Shown piece by piece: positions 1-8,335 of a stretch of DNA of 64,000 bases. Position 1 is the stretch's first letter. Each line of letters starts with the position of its first letter. Location: contig NZ_CAMCWY010000007.1 in the NCBI RefSeq assembly GCF_945882965.1, forward strand, positions 42,569 to 106,568. The letters run 5' to 3'. The notes under the pieces were generated by a model that was not told the origin of the DNA, searched no databases, and saw nothing but the letters and a program-made list of their open reading frames with translations. The position numbers and the translations under genes were made by a program. Origin of the DNA: Sphingorhabdus sp. EL138. GTDB lineage: Bacteria; Pseudomonadota; Alphaproteobacteria; Sphingomonadales; Sphingomonadaceae.

Positions 1-611
1 GCGATGCCGAACTGCTGCGCGCCGCTGGCGTGGACATATTATGGGCGCCGCCTGCAAATATTGTCTATCCGCCGGGCTTTGCAACGAAGGTTCATGTCGA
101 TGGCCCAAGCAACGGCTATTGCGGCGCAGCGCGGCCCGGGCATTTTGACGGCGTTGCTTTGGTGGTCGCCAAATTGTTTAATCAGGTTCAGCCCGATGTG
201 GCGCTCTTCGGGGAAAAGGATTTTCAACAGCTGGCGGTCATCCAGCAGATGGCCCGTGATCTTGATTTCGCGTTGGACATATTGGGCGTGCCAATTGTGC
301 GTGATGCCGATGGCCTCGCTCTGTCGTCGCGCAATGCCTATTTGACCACGGAGGAACGCGCGGCGGCCTTGGCTTTGCCAGTTGCGTTGGCTCAAGCGGC
401 GGCTAAGATCCGTGCAGGTGATGATGTGGCGCAAACGCTTGCCACGGCAACGGCCGATATTCTCGCCGCTGGCTTTGCGCGGGTGGATTATTTCGCGTTG
501 GCCGACGCGGTCACGCTTGAGAAACTGCAACATTTTGACGGTAGGCCAGCGCGGCTCTTGGCTGCGGCAAAGATCGGCAAGACGCGGTTGATCGATAATT
601 TGGCGATTTAG
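1..611 (+). CDS. panC: pantothenate synthetase, 5' end outside the window
   Basis: PanC condenses pantoate and beta-alanine with ATP to give pantothenate, the vitamin B5 step toward coenzyme A, in the cytoplasm. The frame is open from base 3, so the start codon and the N-terminal HIGH-like region lie upstream of the window. What remains has the family signatures: a GVDILWAPP stretch, YPPGFATKV, the [19 protein letters not shown] segment that lines the pantoate pocket, [10 protein letters not shown] and [11 protein letters not shown]. Length from there to the C-terminus fits a normal PanC. A strong hairpin terminator follows the stop, so this is the last gene of its transcript. Identity is certain; only the 5' boundary is unknown. 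Confidence 0.96.
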   Translation, partial: DAELLRAAGVDILWAPPANIVYPPGFATKVHVDGPSNGYCGAARPGHFDGVALVVAKLFNQVQPDVALFGEKDFQQLAVIQQMARDLDFALDILGVPIVRDADGLALSSRNAYLTTEERAAALALPVALAQAAAKIRAGDDVAQTLATATADILAAGFARVDYFALADAVTLEKLQHFDGRPARLLAAAKIGKTRLIDNLAI

Positions 612-626
612 CGCGCTACTTGTTTT

Positions 627-657
627 CGCGAGGCTCCCGTGGCCTCGCGGATTTTGC
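627..657 (+). terminator. rho-independent terminator after panC
   Basis: CGCGAGGC at 627-634 pairs perfectly with GCCTCGCG at 642-649 around a 7-nt loop. A T-rich tail follows (ATTTTGCTTTTT). It sits 16 nt after the panC stop and before the epimerase gene, so it separates the two transcripts. Confidence 0.8.
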
Positions 658-684
658 TTTTTATAACTGAGGATATTGTTTGAG

Positions 685-1665
685 ATGCCAACCCCCATCC
701 TCGTCACGGGCGCAGCCGGATTTATTGGCCATGCGGTGGCGCACAGACTATTGGCGCGCGGTGAGCGCGTCATTGGTGTCGACATCGTCAATGATTATTA
801 TGACCCCGCGTTGAAAGAAGCCCGGCTCGCGACCTTTGCCGGAATAAACAGCTTCGCCTTTGAACGCCTCGACATCGCCGATGCGGACAAGATGCGGGCA
901 CTGGTTCGCGACAATAACATCGTGCGCGTGGTGCATCTCGCGGCGCAGGCGGGTGTGCGCTACAGCATCGAAAATCCATTTGCCTATGAACGGTCAAACT
1001 TGGCGGGCCATTTGTCGGTGATGGAGGCGTGCCGGCATGCCGAGGGCTTTGAGCATCTGGTCTACGCCTCATCGAGCTCGGTCTATGGTGATAAGCCCAT
1101 GGGCGGCGAGGGCTTTAAGGAAGATGAACCCGCCAACGATCCGGTCTCGCTTTACGCCGCGACCAAGCGCGCGTGTGAATTGATGAGCCAATCTTATGCT
1201 AAACTTTATGGCTTTCCGCAAACTGGCCTGCGCTTCTTCACCGTATATGGCCCATGGGGACGGCCCGACATGGCCTATTTCAGCTTCACGCAGAAAATCC
1301 TGCGCGGCGAGGCGATTGAGGTTTATGGCAATGGCCAAATGGCGCGCGATTTCACCTATATCGACGACATTGTTGACGGGATTATCGGGTCGCTCGACCG
1401 TCCACCCGCACAGGGGGAACACAGGGTTCTTAACATTGGCGACAGCCATCCGGTTGGCCTGATGGACATGATCGAAACGCTTGAACAGGCGATCGGGCGA
1501 GAGGCAGTCAAGATCATGCGGCCCATGCAGCCAGGCGATGTCACGGCGACCTATGCTGATGTGTCGAAGCTGCATGCGCTCACCGGTTACAAGCCAAAGG
1601 TCATGCTGGCCGAAGGTCTTGGGAAATTCGCCGACTGGTATCGGGCGTATTACGCAGCGGCCTAG
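685..1665 (+). CDS. NAD-dependent epimerase/dehydratase, UDP-glucuronate 4-epimerase type
   Basis: A 326-residue short-chain (extended SDR) nucleotide-sugar epimerase. The N-terminus has the Rossmann motif GAAGFIG. The active site is present as SSSSVYG followed by YAATK (Tyr and Lys of YxxxK), and FFTVYGPWGRPDMA matches the UDP-glucuronate 4-epimerase group (capsule or LPS precursor supply). The ATG at 685 is preferred over a TTG at 676 because the GAGGA-like ribosome site at 669-673 is well spaced only from 685. It lies upstream of a GDP-mannose gene pair, which suggests a surface-polysaccharide neighbourhood, although a TetR gene on the other strand intervenes. The exact sugar substrate is inferred from family resemblance. 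Confidence 0.88.
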   Translation: MPTPILVTGAAGFIGHAVAHRLLARGERVIGVDIVNDYYDPALKEARLATFAGINSFAFERLDIADADKMRALVRDNNIVRVVHLAAQAGVRYSIENPFAYERSNLAGHLSVMEACRHAEGFEHLVYASSSSVYGDKPMGGEGFKEDEPANDPVSLYAATKRACELMSQSYAKLYGFPQTGLRFFTVYGPWGRPDMAYFSFTQKILRGEAIEVYGNGQMARDFTYIDDIVDGIIGSLDRPPAQGEHRVLNIGDSHPVGLMDMIETLEQAIGREAVKIMRPMQPGDVTATYADVSKLHALTGYKPKVMLAEGLGKFADWYRAYYAAA

Positions 1666-1674
1666 GTCCTGACC

Positions 1675-2307
1675 CTAGGGCTTCAACTCCGCGGGCAGCG
1701 CATCCAACGCCGCCGCCAGCTTTCGGCCAGCAATGTGACGGCCAGCTTCGCGTGGCAAGCCAAGCGCCGCCGACAATGGCCCGCCCAGCAGCGCATCACC
1801 AAGTGCCATCAGCACCATCTCAAGCGTTAGCTCATGCAGCGAGGAGTCGGCGTGGCCGTCTTCGGCAATATCGTCGACCAGCTTGTGGATTGCCTCGACA
1901 ATAGGGTCGAGCGCGTCTTCATTGCCGGACAGCAGCATCCAAGACGCAAGCGCGCCTGCACCCTCGCGGTCAAACTGGTCAAAGATTAAATCTGCAAGCT
2001 CATCCGGCGTCATCACGCCGCCACGCATTTGGGTGACGGCCTCAGCCACCTTGCTACAGATATTTTCGCCCATATACGCCGCCAGCGCGCGCTGGAGCCC
2101 CGATGCCGACCCAAAATGATGCAGTAAATTGGCATGCGTCCGCCCGATCTGTCCGGCGACCGCCTTTAAGGTGACAGCCTGCGGCCCCGCCTCAAGCAAC
2201 AGGCCGCGCGCCGCCTCAAGCGCCGCCATCCGGCTCGCCTCCGGGCTTAATCGGCGCGGCATGCCGATGTCTTTCAAATCGATAATCTTGGATGCCTGTG
2301 TTGCCAT
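1675..2307 (-). CDS. TetR-family transcriptional regulator
   Basis: A 210-residue one-domain repressor. Residues about 25-75 form the TetR helix-turn-helix (AALEAARGLLLEAG, VTLKAVAGQIGRTHANLLHHFGSASGLQRAL). The remaining helical part would bind an unknown ligand and dimerise. It converges on the epimerase gene with only 9 nt between the stops and no visible terminator. A 13-bp palindrome abuts its start codon, so autoregulation is possible. An N-terminal tail of about 17 residues precedes the usual family start; the ATG at residue 16 would give a more typical length. Ligand and targets cannot be told from the sequence. Confidence 0.85.
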   Translation of the reverse strand: MATQASKIIDLKDIGMPRRLSPEASRMAALEAARGLLLEAGPQAVTLKAVAGQIGRTHANLLHHFGSASGLQRALAAYMGENICSKVAEAVTQMRGGVMTPDELADLIFDQFDREGAGALASWMLLSGNEDALDPIVEAIHKLVDDIAEDGHADSSLHELTLEMVLMALGDALLGGPLSAALGLPREAGRHIAGRKLAAALDALPAELKP

Positions 2308-2320
2308 AGTAGCCGCTACT
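2308..2320. promoter_or_regulatory. 13-bp palindrome at the TetR start codon
   Basis: AGTAGC-C-GCTACT lies directly upstream of the TetR start at 2307, and a further GTAGCG occurs some 20 nt farther upstream on the minus strand. A symmetric site against the start of a TetR gene fits an autoregulatory operator, but no second copy was seen to support this. Confidence 0.3.
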
Positions 2321-2399
2321 CCGATAATTCTACAACGCTACGCCAATTTAGGGGCATATCCAAGCGTGTTGGGAGGCAGTGCTGCGGATTGTGTTGGGA

Positions 2400-3533
2400 T
2401 TATTGCGGCGTTGGCTTGGGCGTGTTTACGGACACTTCGCTTGCGAAATCTCTGACCTTCTGGCTCATTCCTCGGGGCAGGATCATCACTTCATTGCCAT
2501 TTGCAATGATGAGCAAATCATCAACATTATGCACCGACACGCGGATGCCGTCGGCGTGAATAAGGTTGCCGTGGCTGCTATCCAACCGAACGGTGCCGGA
2601 CGTAACATTTCCATCTGCGTCCTTGTCGCCGATATCGTGCAACGCATCCCAGCTGCCAACGTCTGACCAACCCATGCTTACCCGAGCAACCGCGACCTTC
2701 GGCGCTTTTTCCATAATCGCATAATCAATGCTGTCTGCGGGACAGACGGCAAAGCTATGGGCGTCGGGCCTTATGTGATTGCCGCTCCGCTGCGCCCTCG
2801 ACATTGCGTCCCGAACCGCTGCGCCCATTTCTGCGGCATGTGCGTCCACTGCGTCCAAATAACTGTCCGCGCAGAATAAGAAAATACCGCCATTCCACAC
2901 ATAGTCCCCAGCCTCTATCATGGCCGCAGCGCGGGCTGCATCCGGCTTCTCGACAAATCGCTGCACGGCCTGAACACCTGTACCAACCACAGAACCCATC
3001 TGAATATAGCCATAGCCTGTTTCGGGCCCGGTCGGGTTGATCCCATAAGTGGCGAGCCAACTATCCTGAACCAAGGGCAAAAGCGCGTCTGTAGCCGCGT
3101 GAAATGCCGCTTCGTCGGTAATGACATGATCGCTTGGCATCACCAGCATGACCGATTGTGGCGCACTTACGGCAAGTGCGGCCAGTGCAATTGCTGGCGC
3201 CGTATTGCGCGCGCATGGCTCAAGTAAGATAGTCGCATCAGTTACACCGATTTCGACCAATTGCGCGCTGACAATCCCTGCATGTGTAGCATTTGCGACT
3301 ATAATGGGCGCGGTGAAGCGTTCGCGGTCCATCACGCGGAGCACCGTCAACTGAAACATCGTATGTGCATCCGTCAGCGCCAAAAACTGCTTGGGGGTTT
3401 GCGGTGTCGATAATGGCCAAAGCCGGGTACCGCCGCCGCCCGATAGGATTACAGGACTAATGATCACGCGTTTTCCAACTGTCAGGACTTGGGGAGGGTA
3501 GAATGATATTGCCGATGTTGCGTCATGGGTCAA
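2400..3533 (-). CDS. manC: mannose-1-phosphate guanylyltransferase
   Basis: Makes GDP-mannose from mannose-1-phosphate and GTP, the activated donor for surface polysaccharides. The nucleotide-binding signature is LSGGGGTRLWPLS, followed by MPSDHV, FVEKPD and WNGGIFLF. It has the length of the short form (about 355-377 residues) without the C-terminal isomerase cupin seen in bifunctional ManC/AlgA proteins. The isomerase is supplied separately by the divergent manA gene. The ATG at 3533 gives 22 extra residues unlike the family. A GTG at 3467 (VIISPVILSGG) gives the usual N-terminus and may be the true start; neither has a clear ribosome site. Confidence 0.92.
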   Translation of the reverse strand: MTHDATSAISFYPPQVLTVGKRVIISPVILSGGGGTRLWPLSTPQTPKQFLALTDAHTMFQLTVLRVMDRERFTAPIIVANATHAGIVSAQLVEIGVTDATILLEPCARNTAPAIALAALAVSAPQSVMLVMPSDHVITDEAAFHAATDALLPLVQDSWLATYGINPTGPETGYGYIQMGSVVGTGVQAVQRFVEKPDAARAAAMIEAGDYVWNGGIFLFCADSYLDAVDAHAAEMGAAVRDAMSRAQRSGNHIRPDAHSFAVCPADSIDYAIMEKAPKVAVARVSMGWSDVGSWDALHDIGDKDADGNVTSGTVRLDSSHGNLIHADGIRVSVHNVDDLLIIANGNEVMILPRGMSQKVRDFASEVSVNTPKPTPQ

Positions 3534-3679
3534 ACGCCAAAAAACGGTTGCATGTCCGGACGGGGTGGTGGGCAGACGGTGCGGGCCTGAAGCTGTGACC
3601 GAGATTTGCCTATTTGTGACAGGCCGCCAGCAAAATTTGCCGCGTGCGCAAGCGGACGGGTTCTGCTATCCTTCTTTGA

Positions 3680-4465
3680 ATGAAACTAACCAAGCATCCG
3701 GTTGACAAGCCCTGGGGTCGAACGGACATTCCTCCAGAATTTGGCACCATGAGTGGCCGCCGCGTCGGCGAAATCTGGTATAGCGCCGACACCGAAGTGC
3801 CTTTGCCGATTTTGGTGAAATGGCTTTTTACGTCCGAGAGGCTTTCCATCCAGGTACACCCTGATGACGCGCAGGCACGCGCGCGCGGCATGCCCTCAGG
3901 CAAAGAAGAATGTTGGTATGTTGTTGACGCAGAGCCGGGCGCGGTCATTGGAATCGGGACGAAGCGCCCGCTCAGTCGCGAAGAATTATACGCTGCGTCA
4001 CTTTCGGGCGAGATTGAACGCTTGATGGACTGGAAAAAAGTGTCTGACGGAGACTATTTTTATATTCCCGCCGGGACAATCCACGCCATTGGGGCCGGGA
4101 TAAGCCTTGTCGAGGTTCAGCAATATGCGGATATCACGTATCGCCTGTATGATTACGGCCGCGATCGCGAGCTGCATCGGGACGATGGCGTGGCGGTATC
4201 TTCTGCAACACCCTATGCAGACCCTCGGTCGGGACATGCCGCAACCGGAACACAGCTTGTAGGCGGCCCACATTTTGAACTTTGGTATGTCCGCGACATG
4301 GACGATGTCCCGCCGCTTCCACCTTTAGGGAATATCTGGATTATTCCGTTGTCAGGCGAGGTTCAAACAGATGGGGAGCTCGCCGCCAAGGGTGATTGCA
4401 TAATCACGTCTGGCCAAGCAAAGATTACCTTTTCAAGCGACGCAAAGGCGCTTGTTGCCTTTTAG
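3680..4465 (+). CDS. manA: mannose-6-phosphate isomerase, class I
   Basis: Interconverts fructose-6-phosphate and mannose-6-phosphate, feeding the guanylyltransferase encoded divergently 147 bp away. The metal ligands of a type I phosphomannose isomerase are visible: His in IQVHPDD, Glu in GKEECWYV and His in PAGTIHAIGAG, with the conserved Arg region YRLYDYGRDRELH. At 261 residues it is the short cupin-type bacterial form rather than the roughly 390-residue enteric one. The ATG at 3680 begins right at the family N-terminus (KPWGRTDIP). The shared upstream region probably drives both genes outward. Confidence 0.92.
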   Translation: MKLTKHPVDKPWGRTDIPPEFGTMSGRRVGEIWYSADTEVPLPILVKWLFTSERLSIQVHPDDAQARARGMPSGKEECWYVVDAEPGAVIGIGTKRPLSREELYAASLSGEIERLMDWKKVSDGDYFYIPAGTIHAIGAGISLVEVQQYADITYRLYDYGRDRELHRDDGVAVSSATPYADPRSGHAATGTQLVGGPHFELWYVRDMDDVPPLPPLGNIWIIPLSGEVQTDGELAAKGDCIITSGQAKITFSSDAKALVAF

Positions 4466-4565
4466 AGCGCGTAGAAGATTTGAGTATGTGCTTCTTCCAG
4501 CTTGCTGCGCGATCTCGTGCCTGAATACCACCGAATGCCGGCAGCAACGCAGGCGCTGCCGCCGC

Positions 4566-5156
4566 TTAGGCGGCTTGCAGGCGATCTATTGTTGCGCGGA
4601 TATTGAACGCGGGCAATGGCGGCATCAAGGTGGGCGCGGAACCTGCGTCCTCCAGTGCCTTTTCATACAGGACGCATGTCATGGCTTCACGGCGGCCGTT
4701 ACTGTGCCGTGAAGCAGTCTTGCCTGTGTTTTGAAAACCAAGCTTGCGCAGCACGTTGCCTGACGCGGGATTGTCGGTGAAGTGGCTGGCGATGAGTTTT
4801 TTATGACCTATTGTCCGGGCGATATTGATCACGGCGCGGCTGGCCTCGGTGGCAAAGCCAAGGCCCCAATAGGGCCGCGATATCCAATAGCTCAATTCGA
4901 CGCAGCCTTCATATTTGCTAATGCCACATGAACCAATCAGGCGCGGTGCACCATGGGTGCGCAGCATGAGCAGAAAGGCGGGGTAAAGCGGATCATGCTC
5001 TTGCATCGCAAATTGGACGGCATCGGCGACAGCATAAGGCCATGGTGCGCTTGCAAGGTTGCGAACGATGCCTTTATCGGCAATCGCCTGATGCAATTCG
5101 GCTGCATCCTCCGGCCAGCTTGGCCGCAATAACAATCTTTCGGTTCTTGCGAACAT
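4566..5156 (-). CDS. GNAT-family N-acetyltransferase, RimJ/RimL-like
   Basis: A 196-residue GNAT enzyme that transfers acetyl from acetyl-CoA to an amino group. It starts with TERLLLRPSWPEDAAEL, typical of the RimJ/RimL group. It carries the acetyl-CoA loop region ISRPYWGLGFATEAS (Q/RxxGxG/A type) and ends with NPASGNVLRKLGFQNTG. The ATG at 5156 is chosen because GGAGAG precedes it by 6 nt; an upstream ATG at 5189 would add 11 residues without such a site. It lies downstream of rplU-rpmA, but a terminator at 5251-5283 separates it. The substrate, protein or small molecule, is unknown. Confidence 0.87.
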   Translation of the reverse strand: MFARTERLLLRPSWPEDAAELHQAIADKGIVRNLASAPWPYAVADAVQFAMQEHDPLYPAFLLMLRTHGAPRLIGSCGISKYEGCVELSYWISRPYWGLGFATEASRAVINIARTIGHKKLIASHFTDNPASGNVLRKLGFQNTGKTASRHSNGRREAMTCVLYEKALEDAGSAPTLMPPLPAFNIRATIDRLQAA

Positions 5157-5250
5157 CGTTTCTCTCCGGTTCTGCGCCGCCCTTTGCACGACAAAGCGAC
5201 AGCCATGTTACAGTTCCTCCGCAGGAGGCTGAGAACAGGGAGAATGAGAC

Positions 5251-5283
5251 AAAAAGAGAGGGAGACCGGTTGACCCGTCTCCC
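5251..5283 (-). terminator. rho-independent terminator after rpmA
   Basis: On the minus strand GGGAGAC (5283-5277) pairs with GTCTCCC (5266-5260), with an inner GGT/ACC extension, and is followed by TCTCTTTTTG. It ends the rplU-rpmA transcript. Confidence 0.75.
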
Positions 5284-5356
5284 TGTTCAAAGGCGGAAAC
5301 CACCTAACATGATTTCCGGGTCATCCGTCTGGACAGCCCGGTATCGACTGTCCTGT

Positions 5357-5626
5357 TTATTCGGCGGCCATCGCTGGCATATCGACCGACACATATTTGC
5401 GGCCAAGTTTGCCAGCATGGAAACGCACGCGGCCCTCGACGAGCGCGAACAAGGTGTGGTCCTTGCCAAGGCCAACGCCCGAACCAGGATATACCTTGGT
5501 GCCGCGCTGACGGATGATGATGTTACCGCCGATGACGTTTTCGCCACCGAACTTCTTTACGCCAAGGCGACGGCCTGCTGAATCGCGACCGTTGCGTGAC
5601 GAACCACCTGCTTTTTTATGTGCCAT
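5357..5626 (-). CDS. rpmA: 50S ribosomal protein L27
   Basis: An 89-residue L27 with the conserved start [18 protein letters not shown] and the core [18 protein letters not shown] plus [12 protein letters not shown]27 lies near the peptidyl-transferase centre and its N-terminal tail reaches toward the tRNA ends. It has no N-terminal extension of the kind cleaved in Firmicutes. It follows rplU by 31 nt in the universal rplU-rpmA order and ends in a clear terminator. Its C-terminal PAMAAE tail is usual for alphaproteobacteria. Confidence 0.98.
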   Translation of the reverse strand: MAHKKAGGSSRNGRDSAGRRLGVKKFGGENVIGGNIIIRQRGTKVYPGSGVGLGKDHTLFALVEGRVRFHAGKLGRKYVSVDMPAMAAE

Positions 5627-5657
5627 GGTCTAAACTCCTGCGTCAGAGCGTTGCCGC

Positions 5658-6014
5658 TCAATCTTCCTTGGGGGCTGCGGCCTTTTTGGGCGCAGCGGCT
5701 TTCTTTGGCGCGGCTTCCTTGCCAACGGCAAGGATACGCAGAAGTGTCAACGACTGGCGATGACCCTGCTTGCGGCGATAGTTGTGGCGGCGACGCTTTT
5801 TAAAGACGATAACCTTTTCACCACGCTCTTGCGCAATGATTTCGGCAGAAACAGTCAGGCCGTTTACGTCCTGCGCCTTGTCACCGTCACCGGCAAGAAG
5901 AACGTCACCAAGCGAGATTTTGTCACCCGCTTCACCAGACAGTTTTTCAACTGCGATTTTATCTCCGGCGGCGACGCGATATTGCTTGCCGCCTGTGCGC
6001 ACGATTGCGAACAT
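5658..6014 (-). CDS. rplU: 50S ribosomal protein L21
   Basis: A 118-residue L21, which binds 23S rRNA in the large subunit. The family start [14 protein letters not shown] and the signature [21 protein letters not shown] are intact. After the roughly 100-residue core there is a C-terminal tail of APKKA repeats ([15 protein letters not shown]), a low-complexity basic extension common in sphingomonads. It is first of the rplU-rpmA pair. The 227 bp upstream hold no gene and presumably contain the promoter. Confidence 0.98.
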   Translation of the reverse strand: MFAIVRTGGKQYRVAAGDKIAVEKLSGEAGDKISLGDVLLAGDGDKAQDVNGLTVSAEIIAQERGEKVIVFKKRRRHNYRRKQGHRQSLTLLRILAVGKEAAPKKAAAPKKAAAPKED

Positions 6015-6241
6015 GGCTTTAACTCATCCGTTTCTAAAGCTTAGCGCCTTATAAGGGCGGGTTGCTCTGGCGCGTGACATAGCGGAGACGAATCTCAACA
6101 GGGTCACACAAGAATGAGGGCAGCTAATGCAAGCAAATATCTATGTCAACGTATAATCCAGCGTTTTGGCCCTTATGACGCCGCCTGCGTCGCCACTGAG
6201 ATGCGCTTGCATGTGCCTCAAAGCAGGCTTAGACGACGGAT

Positions 6242-6748
6242 ATGTTGAATTTCAAGCCCGCATTCCCGTTGCTTCTGCTCCTGATCCTCGCCGCATGTGG
6301 CACGAGAGGGGGGGGATTTCCCTCGCTTGAGCCCCGGAGTTACGAGGCCGATGCGCCGATTACTGCGCCCGGCGATTCGGCAGCTGCGGCATTTGTGTTA
6401 TCGGGTGAATTCGCTGCAAAAATCGAAGCGCTGCAAGCGCGGCACAGGTCGGCGCATAGCGCATATCTGCGCGGATTGCCTGCGGTGCAGTCTACCGCTT
6501 CACAGGCGGCAGGAACCGTGCCGGCAAGCGAGGCGTGGGTAAACGCGCATCTTATGCTGTCACGGCTCGACAAAATGCGGTCCGATTCGGTGGCCGCCTT
6601 GCGCGATTTTGACGGGTTGATAGCAGAGGCAGGCGTGCGCGATGCCGACATTGCGGTGCTTCTGACAGAGGCGCAGCGACCAGTGGCCGAGGACGTCGCA
6701 GAACAGAATGCGGAAATCGCGCGGCTTTCGAAGGTGATTGGGGAATAG
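6242..6748 (+). CDS. hypothetical lipoprotein
   Basis: A 168-residue protein of no family I recognise. A signal peptide (LLLLLILAAC) ends in a lipobox with Cys near residue 19, so the mature protein would be lipid-anchored. The rest is Ala-rich and helical, with charged stretches (EFAAKIEALQARHRSAHSAYL; DVAEQNAEIARLSKVIGE) that could form a short coiled coil. It is immediately followed by the ppc/DUF885 chimeric pseudogene, so it may once have been the conserved neighbour of ppc. The reading frame and signal peptide are good evidence that it is real; function is unknown. Confidence 0.75.
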   Translation: MLNFKPAFPLLLLLILAACGTRGGGFPSLEPRSYEADAPITAPGDSAAAAFVLSGEFAAKIEALQARHRSAHSAYLRGLPAVQSTASQAAGTVPASEAWVNAHLMLSRLDKMRSDSVAALRDFDGLIAEAGVRDADIAVLLTEAQRPVAEDVAEQNAEIARLSKVIGE

Positions 6749-6812
6749 CTATTCGCGTGTGAAGATGCCCGCATTTGCTTGCACCAGCCTTGCCCATGTG
6801 GGTTATTCCCCC

Positions 6813-7339
6813 AATGAACGGTCAAAACACACAAGCCATTTCGCAAAACCCCGATGTCCGCTTCCTCGGTAAGATGCTTGGCGATGTCATTCGCGCCTAT
6901 GGCGGCGAACAGTTATTCCGAGGGCTGGGGTCTCTATTCGGAGAAACTCGCTAAGGACATGGGCCTGTATACCGATCCGGCGCGCGATTTCGGGCGTTTG
7001 CAACTCGAACTGCACCGCGCGATTCGCTTGGTCGTCGATAGCGGCCTGCACCACAATCGCAGGACGCGCGAAAAGGCGATCAAATATGTCGAGGACAATA
7101 GCGCCGACGCATCGGGCGGTATCGTCAAGGCGATTGAACGCTACATCATCTATCCCGGCCAAGCGACCGCCTACATGGTCGGCCGCCTGAAAATCAGCGA
7201 ACTGCGCGACAAGGCGCAAAAGGCGCTTGGGAAGAAATTTGATGTGCGTGGCTTCCACGACACTTTGCTGAAATAAGGTCCAGTGCCACTCGATGTATTG
7301 GAAGAGCAAGTCGACGGCTGGATTGCTTCGCGGACGTGA
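6813..7339 (+). pseudogene. chimeric remnant: ppc N-terminus joined out of frame to a DUF885 C-terminus
   Basis: From the ATG at 6813 the first 35 codons read as the N-terminus of phosphoenolpyruvate carboxylase (NPDVRFLGKMLGDVIRAYGGEQLF). At about 6905-6915 homology switches, in another frame, to the C-terminal third of a DUF885 protein (NSYSEGWGLYSEKL, then YPGQATAYMVGRLKI and FDVRGFHDTLLK). The ppc frame stops at 6951. The DUF885 frame stops with TAA at 7274-7276, but the same frame continues beyond it with family-like sequence (GPVPLDVLEEQVDGWIASR) to 7339, so this stop also looks like decay. The simplest reading is one large deletion that fused two neighbouring genes, followed by drift. 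It differs from the intact DUF885 gene at 35.1 kb. Confidence 0.82.
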
Positions 7340-7455
7340 TGGGGTGGCGCGCTAGCCCCCCTTTGTCAACAAATAGCCTTGTAGCAAACCCCATCGTCGC
7401 TCTAGCGCCGGCTGGAGCCTATCGCGTCTTTCGGGTTAGACTGACAGAGTGAAGG

Positions 7456-7475
7456 GTCCCAGCCTGCGCTGGGAC
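7456..7475. repeat. REP-like hairpin with T-rich flank
   Basis: GTCCCAGC and GCTGGGAC form a perfect 8-bp stem around a 4-nt loop, followed by GACAGTGGTTTTT. This resembles short palindromic repeats common between sphingomonad genes. It might also stop transcription reading through the pseudogene toward the minus-strand gene at 7501. Confidence 0.5.
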
Positions 7476-7500
7476 GACAGTGGTTTTTCCGGCGAGATAA

Positions 7501-8286
7501 TCACTCTGCGGAAACCCCGCCGCCCTCAACCTCCCTTACCCCGAAATCGAAACGTATCCGCACCCATACGCCCAGTTGCGGTTTGTTGTCGATGCGCGGA
7601 GGCTTGACCAAGAATTGCCACGCGGCGAGGCGTAGTGCCTTGGCAAGGCCTGTGCCGCGGGGGTTTTCGCCAATGATCTGGCAATTTTCAACCCGGTTTC
7701 GTTCGATCATGCGGCACGCGATTTCCGCCGACGCGCCACGCGGGATGCGTTTAACCGCAGCCAGATAGGGCGTAAGTTCGCTGTCATAAGGTTCGCGTAG
7801 CCACGCCACAGGATAAAGCTGCGCGCCGCCTGGGCCAAGGCCTGGGCCCATCATACCCTTGGCCCCTTGCCCGCTGCCCTTGCTCTCCCCCGACCCAGCA
7901 CCGCCGCTCGCTGGCAATTTTGACAGATCCATCGCGTCAAGATCTGATTTGCTGACCTTGATAAAATCCGGGCTGGGCGGTGGCGCTTGGACCGGGTTGA
8001 CCGGCGGCAGCAGGGGCGGGGGAATTGGGGGTGTGACGACGCTTTGTACTTTTGGGGTGACGGGCGTTTGCGTTTCGCTCTTTTCAGCGGAAGACGCCGA
8101 CTCCACCTCTGCCGCAAGCGAGAAGGTGCTAAGGCCGCGTGTGCCCGCCGCTGGCCCGCCGGAGCGCATGCTGAGGCTCAGTATCGCCAATATGATGATG
8201 ACCTCAAGCAACAAAGCGATAGCGAGGCCAAGTCCGCGCCGCCGGAGGTCTTCACGGCTCCAATCTGTCTGTTCTGAATAGGCCAT
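7501..8286 (-). CDS. TonB-like, single-pass inner-membrane protein with proline-rich linker
   Basis: A 261-residue protein with one transmembrane segment near the N-terminus (LGLAIALLLEVIIILAILSLSM). Next comes a Pro-rich linker (TPPIPPPLLPPVNPVQAPPP), a Gly/Ser-rich stretch, and a C-terminal globular part with TonB-like features (NCQIIGENPRGTGLAKALRLAAWQFLVKPP). The architecture is that of a TonB paralogue or related energy-transducing protein crossing the periplasm. No exbB or exbD gene is nearby. It follows the P450 gene on the same strand by 49 nt, or 7 nt if a TTG at 8328 were used. ATG 8286 is preferred because it gives a normal cytoplasmic N-terminus. Specific role unknown. Confidence 0.72.
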   Translation of the reverse strand: MAYSEQTDWSREDLRRRGLGLAIALLLEVIIILAILSLSMRSGGPAAGTRGLSTFSLAAEVESASSAEKSETQTPVTPKVQSVVTPPIPPPLLPPVNPVQAPPPSPDFIKVSKSDLDAMDLSKLPASGGAGSGESKGSGQGAKGMMGPGLGPGGAQLYPVAWLREPYDSELTPYLAAVKRIPRGASAEIACRMIERNRVENCQIIGENPRGTGLAKALRLAAWQFLVKPPRIDNKPQLGVWVRIRFDFGVREVEGGGVSAE

Positions 8287-8335
8287 GCGTGCAGCGCGCA
8301 GCTTTAGTGCCGTCGGCGCTGCTTGCAATCCCGCA

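Noticed and set aside
4539..4561. A CGGCAGC/GCTGCCG hairpin between manA and the GNAT gene.
   Set aside because: It has no T-run on either side, so I could not call it a terminator, and it shows no link to the repeat families.
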